A DNA stretch of 12,585 nt from AC-52 sp044870295 (GCA_044870295.1 JBIOYQ010000068.1:1-12585); one strand, 5' to 3'. Positions 1 to 7,138 are shown, counted from the stretch's first letter. The notes: generated by a model from the sequence alone, not told the origin. Program-made: numbers and translations.

Positions 1-1
1 G

Positions 2-373
2 GTCCAGCAGCCGCGCATCCCCATCTGGGTGGTGGGCGCGTGGGGGCGCGAACGATCCATGCAGCGCGTGCTTCGCTACGACGGCTTGCTGCCGAACGTG
101 TTCGGTGACGACGGCAAGCCACGGGAGATCACGCCTGACGACGTGCGCGCCATGGCTGCCTACGTCGCCGAGCGGCGCACGGATACCAAGCCGTTCGACA
201 TCGTGATCGAGGGCGAGACCCCGGGCGAGGATCCCGCTGGGGCTAGGGACGAGGTCGGCCCGTTGGCGGAAGCGGGGATGACCTGGTGGCTCGAAGCTCG
301 ATGGAACATCTCATCTCCGAACGTGTTGAACGAACTGCGACACCGCATCGCCGCCGGCCCGCCCACCACGTAA
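2..373 (+). CDS. Luciferase-like monooxygenase (LLM family, probably F420/flavin-dependent), C-terminal part
   Basis: The reading frame is open from base 2, so the gene begins before the window; 123 residues are visible, ending at TAA 371-373. It opens with a strand reading RIPIWVVGAWGRERSM, the typical late beta-strand and cofactor-phosphate region of bacterial luciferase-like TIM barrels. It ends with AGMTWWLEARWN and a short helix reaching GPP; the TWWLE signature is common at the C-terminus of actinobacterial LLM proteins. Family members use reduced FMN or coenzyme F420 to oxidise or reduce small organic substrates in the cytoplasm. The substrate cannot be told from this fragment, and the choice of F420 over FMN is inferred from the actinobacterial context. 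It lies 99 bases upstream of mfd in the same frame, separated by the stop codon and a small hairpin, so it is probably a separate transcription unit. Confidence 0.85.
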   Translation, partial: VQQPRIPIWVVGAWGRERSMQRVLRYDGLLPNVFGDDGKPREITPDDVRAMAAYVAERRTDTKPFDIVIEGETPGEDPAGARDEVGPLAEAGMTWWLEARWNISSPNVLNELRHRIAAGPPTT

Positions 374-374
374 C

Positions 375-380
375 TAGAAT
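375..380 (+). promoter_or_regulatory. Possible -10 box (TAGAAT) for mfd
   Basis: The hexamer TAGAAT fits the TANNNT -10 consensus and starts two bases after the monooxygenase stop codon. Transcription would begin near 387 and give a leader of roughly 65-85 bases before mfd. No convincing -35 box is visible at the usual spacing (bases near 352-357 are CGCCGG-like), so this is tentative. Confidence 0.3.
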
Positions 381-386
381 GGAGTG

Positions 387-404
387 GTCGGGACGACTCC
401 CGAC
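387..404 (+). terminator. Perfect 7-bp hairpin between the monooxygenase and mfd (possible terminator or leader structure)
   Basis: GTCGGGA (387-393) and TCCCGAC (398-404) are exact inverted repeats around the four-base loop CGAC. The hairpin lies 14 bases after the monooxygenase stop. No run of T follows, so it is not a classical intrinsic terminator, although actinobacterial terminators often lack the U-tract. If the TAGAAT box just upstream is used, the same hairpin would sit at the very 5' end of the mfd mRNA. Confidence 0.35.
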
Positions 405-472
405 GGTCGACGCACAGGCCTGGTTCGCTGAACCGGGCCTCTTCGTGCTGCATGGGAATGGGAACGACGGGC

Positions 473-3400
473 ATGGCTGAGCGCGATCTGCGGGACGTCC
501 TGCAGGCGGCCGCGGCATCCGAGCCGTTCGGCCGGTTGCTGGCTGCCCCCGGACCGATTCGCCGCGCCAAGGCCGCTTCGCCGGGTCAGCCGTTCGTGGC
601 TGCCGTCCTGTCGCAGGCGCTGAACGCGCCGGTCTTGGCCGTGGCGCACGATCCCCGAGCGGCCGAGCAGGTGGCGGCGAGCGCCTCGGCCTTCCTCGGA
701 CCCGACCGGGTGGTGCGGTTCCCGCCCTGGGAGTCCCTGCCGTACGAGGGGATCAGTCCGGCGCCCCAGGTCGCCGGTGCCCGCGCCAGGGCGGCGCGGC
801 GGTTGATCCAAGCGGATGGGCCGCTGGTGGTGACGACGACGGCGCTCGCCACCATGCAAGGCCTGGCCCCGTCGTTGGGAAGGCACGACCCCCTCGAGCT
901 GCGGCCCGGAATCTCGATCGCTCCCGACGCGCTTGCGGACCGGCTGGTGGCGCTCGGCTACATCCGCGTCGACGTGGTCGAGCATCGCGGCGAGTTCGCG
1001 GTGCGCGGCGGCATCCTCGACGTCTTCCCCTCGACCGCGCGCCGTCCGGTTCGGCTCGACTACTTCGGGGACGACATCGAATCGTTGCGAGAGTTCGCCC
1101 CGGCAACGCAGCTCTCTACTGGCCGCCTGGAGGTCATGGACATCGATCCGGCTCGGGAGCTCATCCTCACCGATCAGGTTCGCCGGCTGGCCGACGACGC
1201 TCTGACGCGGTATCGGGGCCAGTACGCCGGATTGCTCGAACGCGTCGCCCAGGGATCCGTGTTCGAGGGGATGGAGCAGGCCATCCCGCTCCTCTACGAC
1301 CGCCTGCCCGTCCTGACCGACCTGCTGCCCGACGGCGGATGGATCGCGGTGATGCAGGCCGGTCGAACCGTGGACCGGGCCGCCCGGATCCTGGACGAGG
1401 CCGACGCCCTGGCCGAGGCTTCCGCATGGCCGGGACCCCGGGTCGTTCGCGAGCTCGAGGCGTCGCTGGGAGCCCCGCCGCGGGTCGAGCTGAGTGAGTT
1501 CGGCGATGCCGGGGACGTCGCTCTCGGCATCGAGCCGTGGGAGCGGCCCGGCCAACGCGACGCCATGGTGGCGCACGTTCAGGCATTGGTGGCCGACGGC
1601 GCCCGGGTGGTGCTGGCCGGGGAGGGGCGGGGCAGCCTGGATCGGGCCCGGGAGGTCCTCGAGGCATCGTCGATCCCGACCCGGGATCTGCGTACGGTCG
1701 AGGCCGACGCGGCCGAGGGATTCGTGTTCCGGCCCGAGCCGGGGGGCCCGCCGGAGTTGGCCCTGGTCACCGAAGAGGACCTGTTCGGGTCTCGGCGACA
1801 CACCCGCACCGCACCGCGGCTGTCCGCCCGGCGGTCCGAGGCGCTGGTCGTCGAGCTCACACCCGGAGACCTGGCCGTTCACCAGGTCCACGGTGTCGGC
1901 CGGTACGTGGGGATGGTGCGGCGCGCGGTGGCCGGCGCCGAGCGCGACTACCTGCTCCTCGAGTACGCCGAGGGCGACAAGCTCTACGTCCCCTCGGACC
2001 AGGTCGGCGTGGTGGCGAAGTACGTCGGCGGCGAGGCCCCCCGACTCCACCGTCTCGGGTCGAGCGATTGGGTCCGAGCCAAGGGACGGGTGAAGCGGGC
2101 CGTCCGGGACATGGCCGGCGAGCTGGTCCGGCTGTATTCGGTCCGCATGAGTGTTCCGGGTCATGCGTTCGGGCCCGACACCCCGTGGCAGGCCGAGCTG
2201 GAGGACGCGTTCCCGTACGAGGAAACCCGCGACCAGCTCGCCGCGATCGAAGAGGTCAAGCGCGACATGGAGCAGCCTCGACCCATGGACCGGCTCGTCT
2301 GCGGCGACGTGGGCTACGGGAAAACCGAGATTGCCATCCGAGCCGCGTTCAAGGCCGTGATGGACGGCAGGCAGGTGGCCGTGCTGGTCCCCACCACGCT
2401 GCTCGCCGAGCAGCACTACGTCACCTTCTCCGAACGGTACGCGCCGTTCCCCGCGAAGGTGGCCATGCTGTCGAGGTTCGTCCCCGACCGCGAGCAGCGT
2501 CAGATCCTCGACGACGTCGAAGCAGGAAAGATCGATGTGGTGATCGGCACGCATCGCCTCCTCTCGCCGGACATCACCTTCAAGGATCTCGGACTCCTGA
2601 TCGTGGACGAGGAGCAGCAGTTCGGCGTGGCGCACAAGGAGCGGCTGAAGAAGCTGCGGGCCAGCGTGGACGTGCTGACCATGACCGCGACGCCCATCCC
2701 TCGGACGCTGGAGATGGCGCTGTCGGGCATCCGCGAGATGAGCGTGGTGGACACCCCGCCGGAGGACCGGCAACCGGTCCTCACCTACGTCGGTCCTTTC
2801 CAGGAGGAGATGGCGCTGGCCGCCGTGCGCCGCGAGCTGCTTCGAGGCGGACAAGTGTTCTGGATCCACAACCGGGTCGAGACCATCGAGCGCAAGGCCG
2901 GGGAACTGCGCCAGAAGCTGGGTGACGAGGCGCGCATCACGGTCGCCCACGGCCAGATGGACGAGGAGCGGTTGGAGAAGGTCATGCTGGAGTTCTGGGA
3001 CCGTTCCGCGGACGTCCTGGTGTGCACGACCATCGTGGAGAGCGGCCTGGACGTGCCATCGGCGAACACGTTGGTTGTGGAGCGATCGGACCGGCTCGGG
3101 CTGGCGCAGCTGTACCAGTTGCGCGGCCGGGTCGGCCGCAGCGCCGAGCGGGCCTTCGCGTATCTGTTCTTCTCCCCCCAGTCATCGTTGACCGAGGAGG
3201 CCCACGACCGGCTCGAGGCGATCGGTCGGTTCACCGCGCTGGGCTCGGGCTACCAGATCGCCATGCGGGACCTGGAGATCCGCGGCGCCGGCAACCTCCT
3301 GGGGGCCGAACAGCACGGACACATCGCCGCGGTCGGATTCGAGACGTACCTGCGGCTCCTCGCGGAGTCCGTGGCCGAGATGAAGGGCGAGCCGATCCAA

Positions 3401-3844
3401 GAGGAGAAAGAGGTCCGTATCGACCTCCCGGTCAAGGCCTACGTCCCCGCCGAGTGGGTGGGCCAGGAAGCGCTGCGCTTGGAGCTGTATCGGAGGATCG
3501 CCACCGCGCGAGACCATGCCGAGCTGGACCAGGCCAGGGCCGAGGCCGAGGACCGCTTCGGATCGCCGCCCCCGCCGGTCCGCACGCTGTTCGCGGTGGC
3601 GTCGCTGAAGCTGGCCGCGCGCGAGCTCGGCGTCGAGGAGATCTCCACCTTCCGCAACCAGATCAGGCTCAAGCCCATCCCCGAAGCGTTCGGCCTGGAG
3701 TCGGCAGCGCGCCTCGACGCGGCGTCATATCACGGTGCCACGAAGACGCTGAACCTCGAGCAACCGACCGGGATCGGCGGCGAGGCCCTGACCCAATGGG
3801 TCGAGCAGATCCTGGCGGAAGGCCGTTCGCGGGACGCCGCATGA
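473..3844 (+). CDS. mfd: Transcription-repair coupling factor Mfd (TRCF)
   Basis: Mfd is a cytoplasmic ATP-driven DNA translocase that pushes stalled RNA polymerase off lesions and recruits UvrA. The protein is 1,123 residues from the chosen start, near the family norm of about 1,150. Domains in order: a UvrB-like N-terminal module (roughly 1-330, including PPWESLPYE and RGGILDVFP); a CarD-like RNA-polymerase-interaction domain (PGDLAVHQVHGVGRY from about 464); RecG-like helicase lobes with Walker A GDVGYGKT (611-618), Walker B DEEQ (712-715), motif III TATP (738-741) and motif VI RGRVGR (884-889); the translocation motif RGAGNLLG (from 937); and the C-terminal TRCF domain. ATG codons at 452, 458 and 473 are in frame. 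I favour 473 because a weak purine-rich GGGAA lies 8 bases upstream and the first two have nothing comparable. All helicase motifs are intact. Confidence 0.97.
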   Translation: MAERDLRDVLQAAAASEPFGRLLAAPGPIRRAKAASPGQPFVAAVLSQALNAPVLAVAHDPRAAEQVAASASAFLGPDRVVRFPPWESLPYEGISPAPQVAGARARAARRLIQADGPLVVTTTALATMQGLAPSLGRHDPLELRPGISIAPDALADRLVALGYIRVDVVEHRGEFAVRGGILDVFPSTARRPVRLDYFGDDIESLREFAPATQLSTGRLEVMDIDPARELILTDQVRRLADDALTRYRGQYAGLLERVAQGSVFEGMEQAIPLLYDRLPVLTDLLPDGGWIAVMQAGRTVDRAARILDEADALAEASAWPGPRVVRELEASLGAPPRVELSEFGDAGDVALGIEPWERPGQRDAMVAHVQALVADGARVVLAGEGRGSLDRAREVLEASSIPTRDLRTVEADAAEGFVFRPEPGGPPELALVTEEDLFGSRRHTRTAPRLSARRSEALVVELTPGDLAVHQVHGVGRYVGMVRRAVAGAERDYLLLEYAEGDKLYVPSDQVGVVAKYVGGEAPRLHRLGSSDWVRAKGRVKRAVRDMAGELVRLYSVRMSVPGHAFGPDTPWQAELEDAFPYEETRDQLAAIEEVKRDMEQPRPMDRLVCGDVGYGKTEIAIRAAFKAVMDGRQVAVLVPTTLLAEQHYVTFSERYAPFPAKVAMLSRFVPDREQRQILDDVEAGKIDVVIGTHRLLSPDITFKDLGLLIVDEEQQFGVAHKERLKKLRASVDVLTMTATPIPRTLEMALSGIREMSVVDTPPEDRQPVLTYVGPFQEEMALAAVRRELLRGGQVFWIHNRVETIERKAGELRQKLGDEARITVAHGQMDEERLEKVMLEFWDRSADVLVCTTIVESGLDVPSANTLVVERSDRLGLAQLYQLRGRVGRSAERAFAYLFFSPQSSLTEEAHDRLEAIGRFTALGSGYQIAMRDLEIRGAGNLLGAEQHGHIAAVGFETYLRLLAESVAEMKGEPIQEEKEVRIDLPVKAYVPAEWVGQEALRLELYRRIATARDHAELDQARAEAEDRFGSPPPPVRTLFAVASLKLAARELGVEEISTFRNQIRLKPIPEAFGLESAARLDAASYHGATKTLNLEQPTGIGGEALTQWVEQILAEGRSRDAA

Positions 3845-3858
3845 CGGCGGCCACGCGA

Positions 3859-3864
3859 TAGTCT
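3859..3864 (+). promoter_or_regulatory. Candidate -10 box (TAGTCT) for the lipoprotein–mazG pair, leaderless arrangement
   Basis: TAGTCT lies exactly 6 bases before the ATG at 3871, in a 26-base gap after mfd. This spacing puts the transcription start at or next to the A of the ATG, the usual leaderless geometry in Actinobacteria. No Shine-Dalgarno sequence precedes the ATG (the spacer is CCAGCC), which fits. No clear -35 is visible; the corresponding region lies inside the end of mfd. Confidence 0.45.
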
Positions 3865-3870
3865 CCAGCC

Positions 3871-4506
3871 ATGATCCATGGCACTCGCCGTGTCCCTCGC
3901 GCGCTCCGCGTCATCGCGATCCTGGCGACGGTCACGCTCTCGGCATGCGGGACACGCTTCCTCGCTCCGGCCGCGACCGTGGACGGACGGGAGATCTCCC
4001 AGGACGAGCTGAAGGCCACGCTGGACGTCGCCCTGTCCGACCCGCAGGTGGTGCAGCAGGTCAGCGGTCCCCGCGGAGACGAGGCGAAGGCCGACCTCAC
4101 CCGCCGGGCCTTGGGGAGCCTGATCCAGCGTGAGATCGCCGCCGAGTACGCGGACGCCCACGGGATCGTCGTCACCGACGCCGACATCGATCAGCAGCTC
4201 GCCGCCACCATCACGCAGGTGGGCGGGCAGCAGCAGTTCGATGAACTGATCAAGTCCCGAGGGCTGACCATGGCCGCCGTCCGCGTGCTGCTGCGGAACC
4301 AGGTGCTGTTCACGAAGGTCCAGGACGCTGTCCTGGCCGCGCTGCCTTCGCCCCCGTCCGATCCCCAGAGTCGCGGTCAGGCGTTCCAGGGCTGGCTGAC
4401 GGACCGGGTGGCGCGGGCGGACGTCAGCGTCAACCCGCGATTCGGCCGGTTCGACCACCAAACGGGCGAGGTCGTCGCGATCACCTCCACCGCCGACCTT
4501 GGCTGA
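3871..4506 (+). CDS. SurA N-terminal-domain lipoprotein (probable extracytoplasmic chaperone)
   Basis: The 211-residue product begins with an Arg-rich segment (RRVPRALR) and a hydrophobic stretch ending in the lipobox LSAC, so Cys26 is the expected lipidated residue after signal peptidase II cleavage. The mature part starts with AATVDGREISQDELKATL, the characteristic opening of SurA/PrsA-type N-terminal domains. Helices follow, and the protein ends with ADVSVNPRFGRFD, a common C-terminal strand in actinobacterial members. There is no room for a parvulin prolyl-isomerase domain, so any chaperone role would be binding only; that role is inferred from family. A gene of this type beside mfd and mazG is, as I recall, common in actinobacterial genomes. 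The last 8 bases overlap the mazG start, suggesting translational coupling. The family call is good; clients are unknown. Confidence 0.85.
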   Translation: MIHGTRRVPRALRVIAILATVTLSACGTRFLAPAATVDGREISQDELKATLDVALSDPQVVQQVSGPRGDEAKADLTRRALGSLIQREIAAEYADAHGIVVTDADIDQQLAATITQVGGQQQFDELIKSRGLTMAAVRVLLRNQVLFTKVQDAVLAALPSPPSDPQSRGQAFQGWLTDRVARADVSVNPRFGRFDHQTGEVVAITSTADLG

Positions 4507-5299
4507 GGCGTCGCCCCTCCCGATCCCCGAAGGCCCCGTCCCCTCGCACCACGAGGGGCGCGGCCTGCTGGACCTCGTCCGGGTGATGGCCAGGCTGCGA
4601 GGGCCGGGTGGCTGCCCATGGGACCGCGAACAGTCCCATCAAACCCTGGGACGGCACCTGCTGGAGGAGGCGCACGAGACCCTGGAGGCCATCGACTCGG
4701 GGGACCTCGACCGGCTGCGTGAGGAGCTCGGCGACGTGCTCCTCCAGGTGGTCTTCCACGCCGAGATGGCCCGGCAGGAGGGGACCTTCGACGTCGACGA
4801 TGTAGCCGAGGGCATCACGGCGAAGCTCGTGCGGCGTCACCCCCATGTGTTCGGGGACGTCGAGGTCGGCTCGGCCTCCGAGGTGCTGGTGAATTGGGAG
4901 CGCATCAAGGCGGAGGAGAAGGGCGAGCACGCCGTCGACGAGGAGATTCCCGCCTCCCTGCCGGCGCTGGCGCGGGCGACGAAGGTGCAGCGGCGGGCGG
5001 CCGGCTCGGGGTTCGACTGGCGGACCACGGAGGCCGCCCTGGCGAAGGTTCGGGAGGAGCTGGGCGAGCTGGAGCGGGCCGCCCCCGACCGCGTCGAGGA
5101 CGAGCTGGGTGACCTGTTGTTCGCCGTGGCGTCGCTGGGGCGGCGATGGAACGTCGACCCGGAGACCGCGCTGCGCAAGGCCACCCGGCGGTTCGCCGAG
5201 CGGTTCGAGCGGATGAAGGCAACGGCCGAGGCGGAGGGTATCCGGCTCGACGCCGTCTCCGAGGACGACCTGCTGGCCCGGTTCCGGGCAGCCCGGTGA
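4499..5299 (+). CDS. mazG: Nucleoside triphosphate pyrophosphohydrolase MazG
   Basis: MazG hydrolyses NTPs and dNTPs to monophosphate and pyrophosphate, clearing non-canonical nucleotides and, in some bacteria, moderating stringent or oxidative-stress responses. The 266-residue length is like E. coli MazG (263). The N-terminal signature GPGGCPWDREQ (35-45) is followed by the acidic metal-binding motif EExxE (56-60) and ExxD (76-79). A second MazG repeat has EELGELE and EDELGDL (about 186-210), so both tandem domains keep their acidic residues. I chose TTG 4499 because the family needs the LLDLVRVMARLR helix, which a later start at GTG 4583 or ATG 4586 would cut. TTG 4499 overlaps the lipoprotein stop by 8 bases and no Shine-Dalgarno is visible, so translation probably depends on re-initiation. 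The function call is firm and the exact start is moderate. Confidence 0.95.
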   Translation: MAEASPLPIPEGPVPSHHEGRGLLDLVRVMARLRGPGGCPWDREQSHQTLGRHLLEEAHETLEAIDSGDLDRLREELGDVLLQVVFHAEMARQEGTFDVDDVAEGITAKLVRRHPHVFGDVEVGSASEVLVNWERIKAEEKGEHAVDEEIPASLPALARATKVQRRAAGSGFDWRTTEAALAKVREELGELERAAPDRVEDELGDLLFAVASLGRRWNVDPETALRKATRRFAERFERMKATAEAEGIRLDAVSEDDLLARFRAAR

Positions 5300-5311
5300 C
5301 CGATCTACGCG

Positions 5312-5722
5312 TCAGGCCGCGACGCCAACCTCCGCCGTGCAGAACGCGCACCGCCGGGCTTCCTTCGGAATGCTGCTCAGGCACTCGGGGCAGTCCCGCG
5401 TGGTCGGGTCGATGGGCGGTTCGGTCTTCCTCCGCGCCATCAGCGCATTGATCGGCCGGACCACCAGGAAGAACACGGCCGCCGCGATCAGGACGAAGCT
5501 CACCACCGCGTTGATGAACGCGCCGTACTTGAAGACGCTCCCGTTGATGGTGAAGGTGAGCGCCGAGAAGTCCTGCGTCCCGAAGATCGCTGCGATCACG
5601 GGTGTGATGAGGTCCTCCACGAGCGCGGTGATCACCGCGCCGAAGGCGATGCCGATCACCACGCCGACCGCCAGGTCCACGACGTTGCCGCGCAGCAGGA
5701 ATTGCTTGAAGTCCTTGATCAT
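5312..5722 (-). CDS. mscL: Large-conductance mechanosensitive channel MscL with C-terminal zinc-ribbon tail
   Basis: MscL is a homopentameric inner-membrane pore that opens under extreme membrane tension to release solutes during hypo-osmotic shock. The 136-residue protein starts with the amphipathic helix IKDFKQFLLRGNVVD, then TM1 with the constriction region VDLAVGVVIGIAFG (about 15-45). A short periplasmic loop and TM2 (about 69-93) follow. The usual C-terminal cytoplasmic helix bundle is not recognisable. After a basic ARRK linker the tail carries Cys111, Cys114, Cys125 and Cys128 in a CxxC-x10-CxxC pattern, as in small zinc ribbons. A strong AGGAGG ribosome site 8 bases upstream fixes the start. 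The gene is convergent with mazG (12-base gap) and divergent from enolase, so it interrupts an otherwise co-directional cluster. The channel identity is firm; zinc binding is inferred. Confidence 0.95.
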   Translation of the reverse strand: MIKDFKQFLLRGNVVDLAVGVVIGIAFGAVITALVEDLITPVIAAIFGTQDFSALTFTINGSVFKYGAFINAVVSFVLIAAAVFFLVVRPINALMARRKTEPPIDPTTRDCPECLSSIPKEARRCAFCTAEVGVAA

Positions 5723-5730
5723 TTTCCCCT

Positions 5731-5736
5731 CCTCCT
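5731..5736 (-). promoter_or_regulatory. Strong ribosome binding site of mscL (AGGAGG)
   Basis: Read on the minus strand, AGGAGG lies 8 bases before the mscL ATG, with AGGGGAAA between. It is the best Shine-Dalgarno match in the window and contrasts with the weak or absent sites before mfd, the lipoprotein, mazG and enolase. Confidence 0.85.
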
Positions 5737-5753
5737 AGGGCCGGCCCGTGCGA

Positions 5754-5759
5754 ACGATA
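5754..5759 (-). promoter_or_regulatory. Candidate -10 box (TATCGT) of mscL
   Basis: On the minus strand TATCGT matches TANNNT. Initiation about 7 bases downstream, near 5747, would leave a leader of about 25 bases that contains the AGGAGG site. The region 17 bases upstream reads GATGGT, a poor -35. The 10-base palindrome GGGCCGGCCC (5738-5747) would lie at the 5' end of the transcript. Confidence 0.45.
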
Positions 5760-5768
5760 CTCCTCCCA

Positions 5769-5787
5769 GCCTGGCGACCATCCAGGC
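5769..5787. promoter_or_regulatory. Inverted repeat GCCTGG-N7-CCAGGC between the divergent mscL and eno promoters
   Basis: GCCTGG (5769-5774) and CCAGGC (5782-5787) are exact inverted repeats separated by 7 bases, a 19-base dyad. It lies between the two candidate -10 boxes, ending 3 bases before the eno one and covering where a -35 would fall for both genes. The size and symmetry suit a dimeric repressor or activator. No known operator consensus is recognised. Confidence 0.4.
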
Positions 5788-5789
5788 CA

Positions 5790-5795
5790 TACAAT
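5790..5795 (+). promoter_or_regulatory. Candidate -10 box (TACAAT) of enolase, near-leaderless
   Basis: TACAAT is close to the TATAAT consensus and lies 11 bases before the enolase ATG, so the leader would be only about 4-5 bases. The sequence before the ATG (CGGACTCCCCA) has no Shine-Dalgarno, which agrees with a leaderless or near-leaderless mRNA. No TTGACA-like -35 is visible; the inverted repeat occupies that position. Confidence 0.5.
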
Positions 5796-5806
5796 CGGAC
5801 TCCCCA

Positions 5807-7138
5807 ATGAGCACGATCGAGGACGTCCTCGCACGGGAGATCCTCGACTCGCGGGGCAACCCCACGGTCGAGGTCGAGGTGATCCTGGAGGACGGTAGCG
5901 TCGGACGCGCTGCCGTCCCGTCCGGCGCGTCCACCGGCGCGCACGAGGCCGTGGAGCTGCGCGACGGCGACGCGAGCCGGTACGGCGGCAAGGGTGTGCT
6001 GAAGGCGTGCCGCAACGTCGAGGACGAGATCACCCCCGAGATCCAGGGGATGGACGCCCTGGACCAGCGCGGCGTGGACGCCGCGCTGGTCCAGCTGGAC
6101 GGCACCGACAACAAGTCCCGCCTCGGGGCCAATGCGATCCTGGGAGTGTCGCTGGCCGTGGCGAAGGCGGCGGCCGACCACCTTGGGTTGCCCCTCTATC
6201 GATACCTCGGCGGGCCCAACGCGCACGTGCTCCCGGTCCCCATGATGAACGTGATCAACGGCGGCGCGCACGCCGACAACGAGCTGGAGGTCCAGGAGTT
6301 CATGCTCGTGCCCGTCGGGGCCGTGTCGTACGGGGAAGGGCTGCGATGGGGCACCGAGGTGTTCCAGGCCTTGAAAGCGACCCTCAAGGAGAAGGGCCTC
6401 GGCGCGGCGGTGGGCGACGAGGGCGGGTTCGCACCCCGCCTCACCACAGCGGTCGAGGCGCTCGACCTCCTGATCGACGCCATCGGCAGGGCCGGGCTCG
6501 ACCCGGGCACTGAGATGGCGCTGGCGCTGGACGCGGCGGCCTCGGAGCTGTGGCGCGACGACGCGTACCACCTGGAGGGGACTTCGCGCACGGCCGCGGA
6601 CATGATCGCGTTCTACGAGGCCCTGCTGGATGCCTATCCGCTGGTCTCGATCGAGGATCCCCTGGCCGAGGACGACTGGGATGGGTGGGCGGCCATCACG
6701 GAGGCCATGGAGGACCGCATCCAGCTCGTGGGCGACGACGTGTTCGTGACCAACAGCGAACGACTGGAGCGCGGCATCGACGACGGTGTGGCGAACGCGA
6801 TCCTGGTCAAGGTGAACCAGATCGGAACGCTCTCCGAGACGCTCGACGTCATCCGCATGGCCAAGGAGGCATCCTACGGAGTGGTGATCAGCCACCGATC
6901 CGGCGAGACGGAGGACACCACGATCGCGGACCTCGCCGTCGCCACCAACGCCGGCCAGATCAAGACCGGAGCGCCTTCCCGCGGCGAACGGACGGCCAAG
7001 TACAACCAGCTGTCCCGGATCGAGGAAGAGCTCGACGAGGGCGCCGCGTACGCTGGCAGCCAGCCCTATCCGCGGATCCCCGGAGCGGCGGGCCTCACCG
7101 CTGCCGAGGGAGGCCCCATCGGCGAGGACGAGGCATGA
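5807..7138 (+). CDS. eno: Enolase (phosphopyruvate hydratase)
   Basis: Enolase interconverts 2-phosphoglycerate and phosphoenolpyruvate in glycolysis and gluconeogenesis; it is cytoplasmic and Mg2+-dependent. At 443 residues it is slightly longer than E. coli enolase (432) because of a short acidic C-terminal extension after IPGAAGLTAAEGG. The N-terminal signature AREILDSRGNPTVEVE, the loop PSGASTGAHEAVELRD and the core motif VGDEGGFAP are intact. The catalytic acid Glu205 lies in that core motif, Mg2+ ligands are Asp242, Glu283 (SIEDPLAEDDW) and Asp310 (LVGDDVFVTN), and the catalytic base Lys335 lies in VKVNQIGT. SHRSGETEDT follows. An in-frame start at 5702 would add 35 unrelated residues and overlap mscL, so ATG 5807, with MSTIEDVLAREILDSRG, is clearly right. 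It shares the ATGA overlap with ftsB and probably drives a three-gene transcript. Confidence 0.98.
   Translation: MSTIEDVLAREILDSRGNPTVEVEVILEDGSVGRAAVPSGASTGAHEAVELRDGDASRYGGKGVLKACRNVEDEITPEIQGMDALDQRGVDAALVQLDGTDNKSRLGANAILGVSLAVAKAAADHLGLPLYRYLGGPNAHVLPVPMMNVINGGAHADNELEVQEFMLVPVGAVSYGEGLRWGTEVFQALKATLKEKGLGAAVGDEGGFAPRLTTAVEALDLLIDAIGRAGLDPGTEMALALDAAASELWRDDAYHLEGTSRTAADMIAFYEALLDAYPLVSIEDPLAEDDWDGWAAITEAMEDRIQLVGDDVFVTNSERLERGIDDGVANAILVKVNQIGTLSETLDVIRMAKEASYGVVISHRSGETEDTTIADLAVATNAGQIKTGAPSRGERTAKYNQLSRIEEELDEGAAYAGSQPYPRIPGAAGLTAAEGGPIGEDEA

Noticed and set aside
1537..2925. 462-codon + strand frame overlapping mfd in another register
   Set aside because: It is extremely Gly/Arg/Ala rich with no motif, which fits a codon-bias artefact inside mfd.
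374..2950. 858-codon open frame on the minus strand across most of mfd
   Set aside because: It is a shadow of mfd in high-G+C DNA: the translation is rich in His, Arg, Gly and Pro with no recognisable domain, while the + strand frame has every Mfd motif.
5284..5296. CCGGG-CAG-CCCGG hairpin at the end of mazG as a terminator
   Set aside because: It is only 5 bp, lies inside the last codons and is not followed by a T-run, so it is too weak to call.
5702..5806. Upstream start adding 35 residues to enolase
   Set aside because: The added residues are unlike any enolase, overlap mscL and cross the promoter region; ATG 5807 gives the canonical N-terminus.
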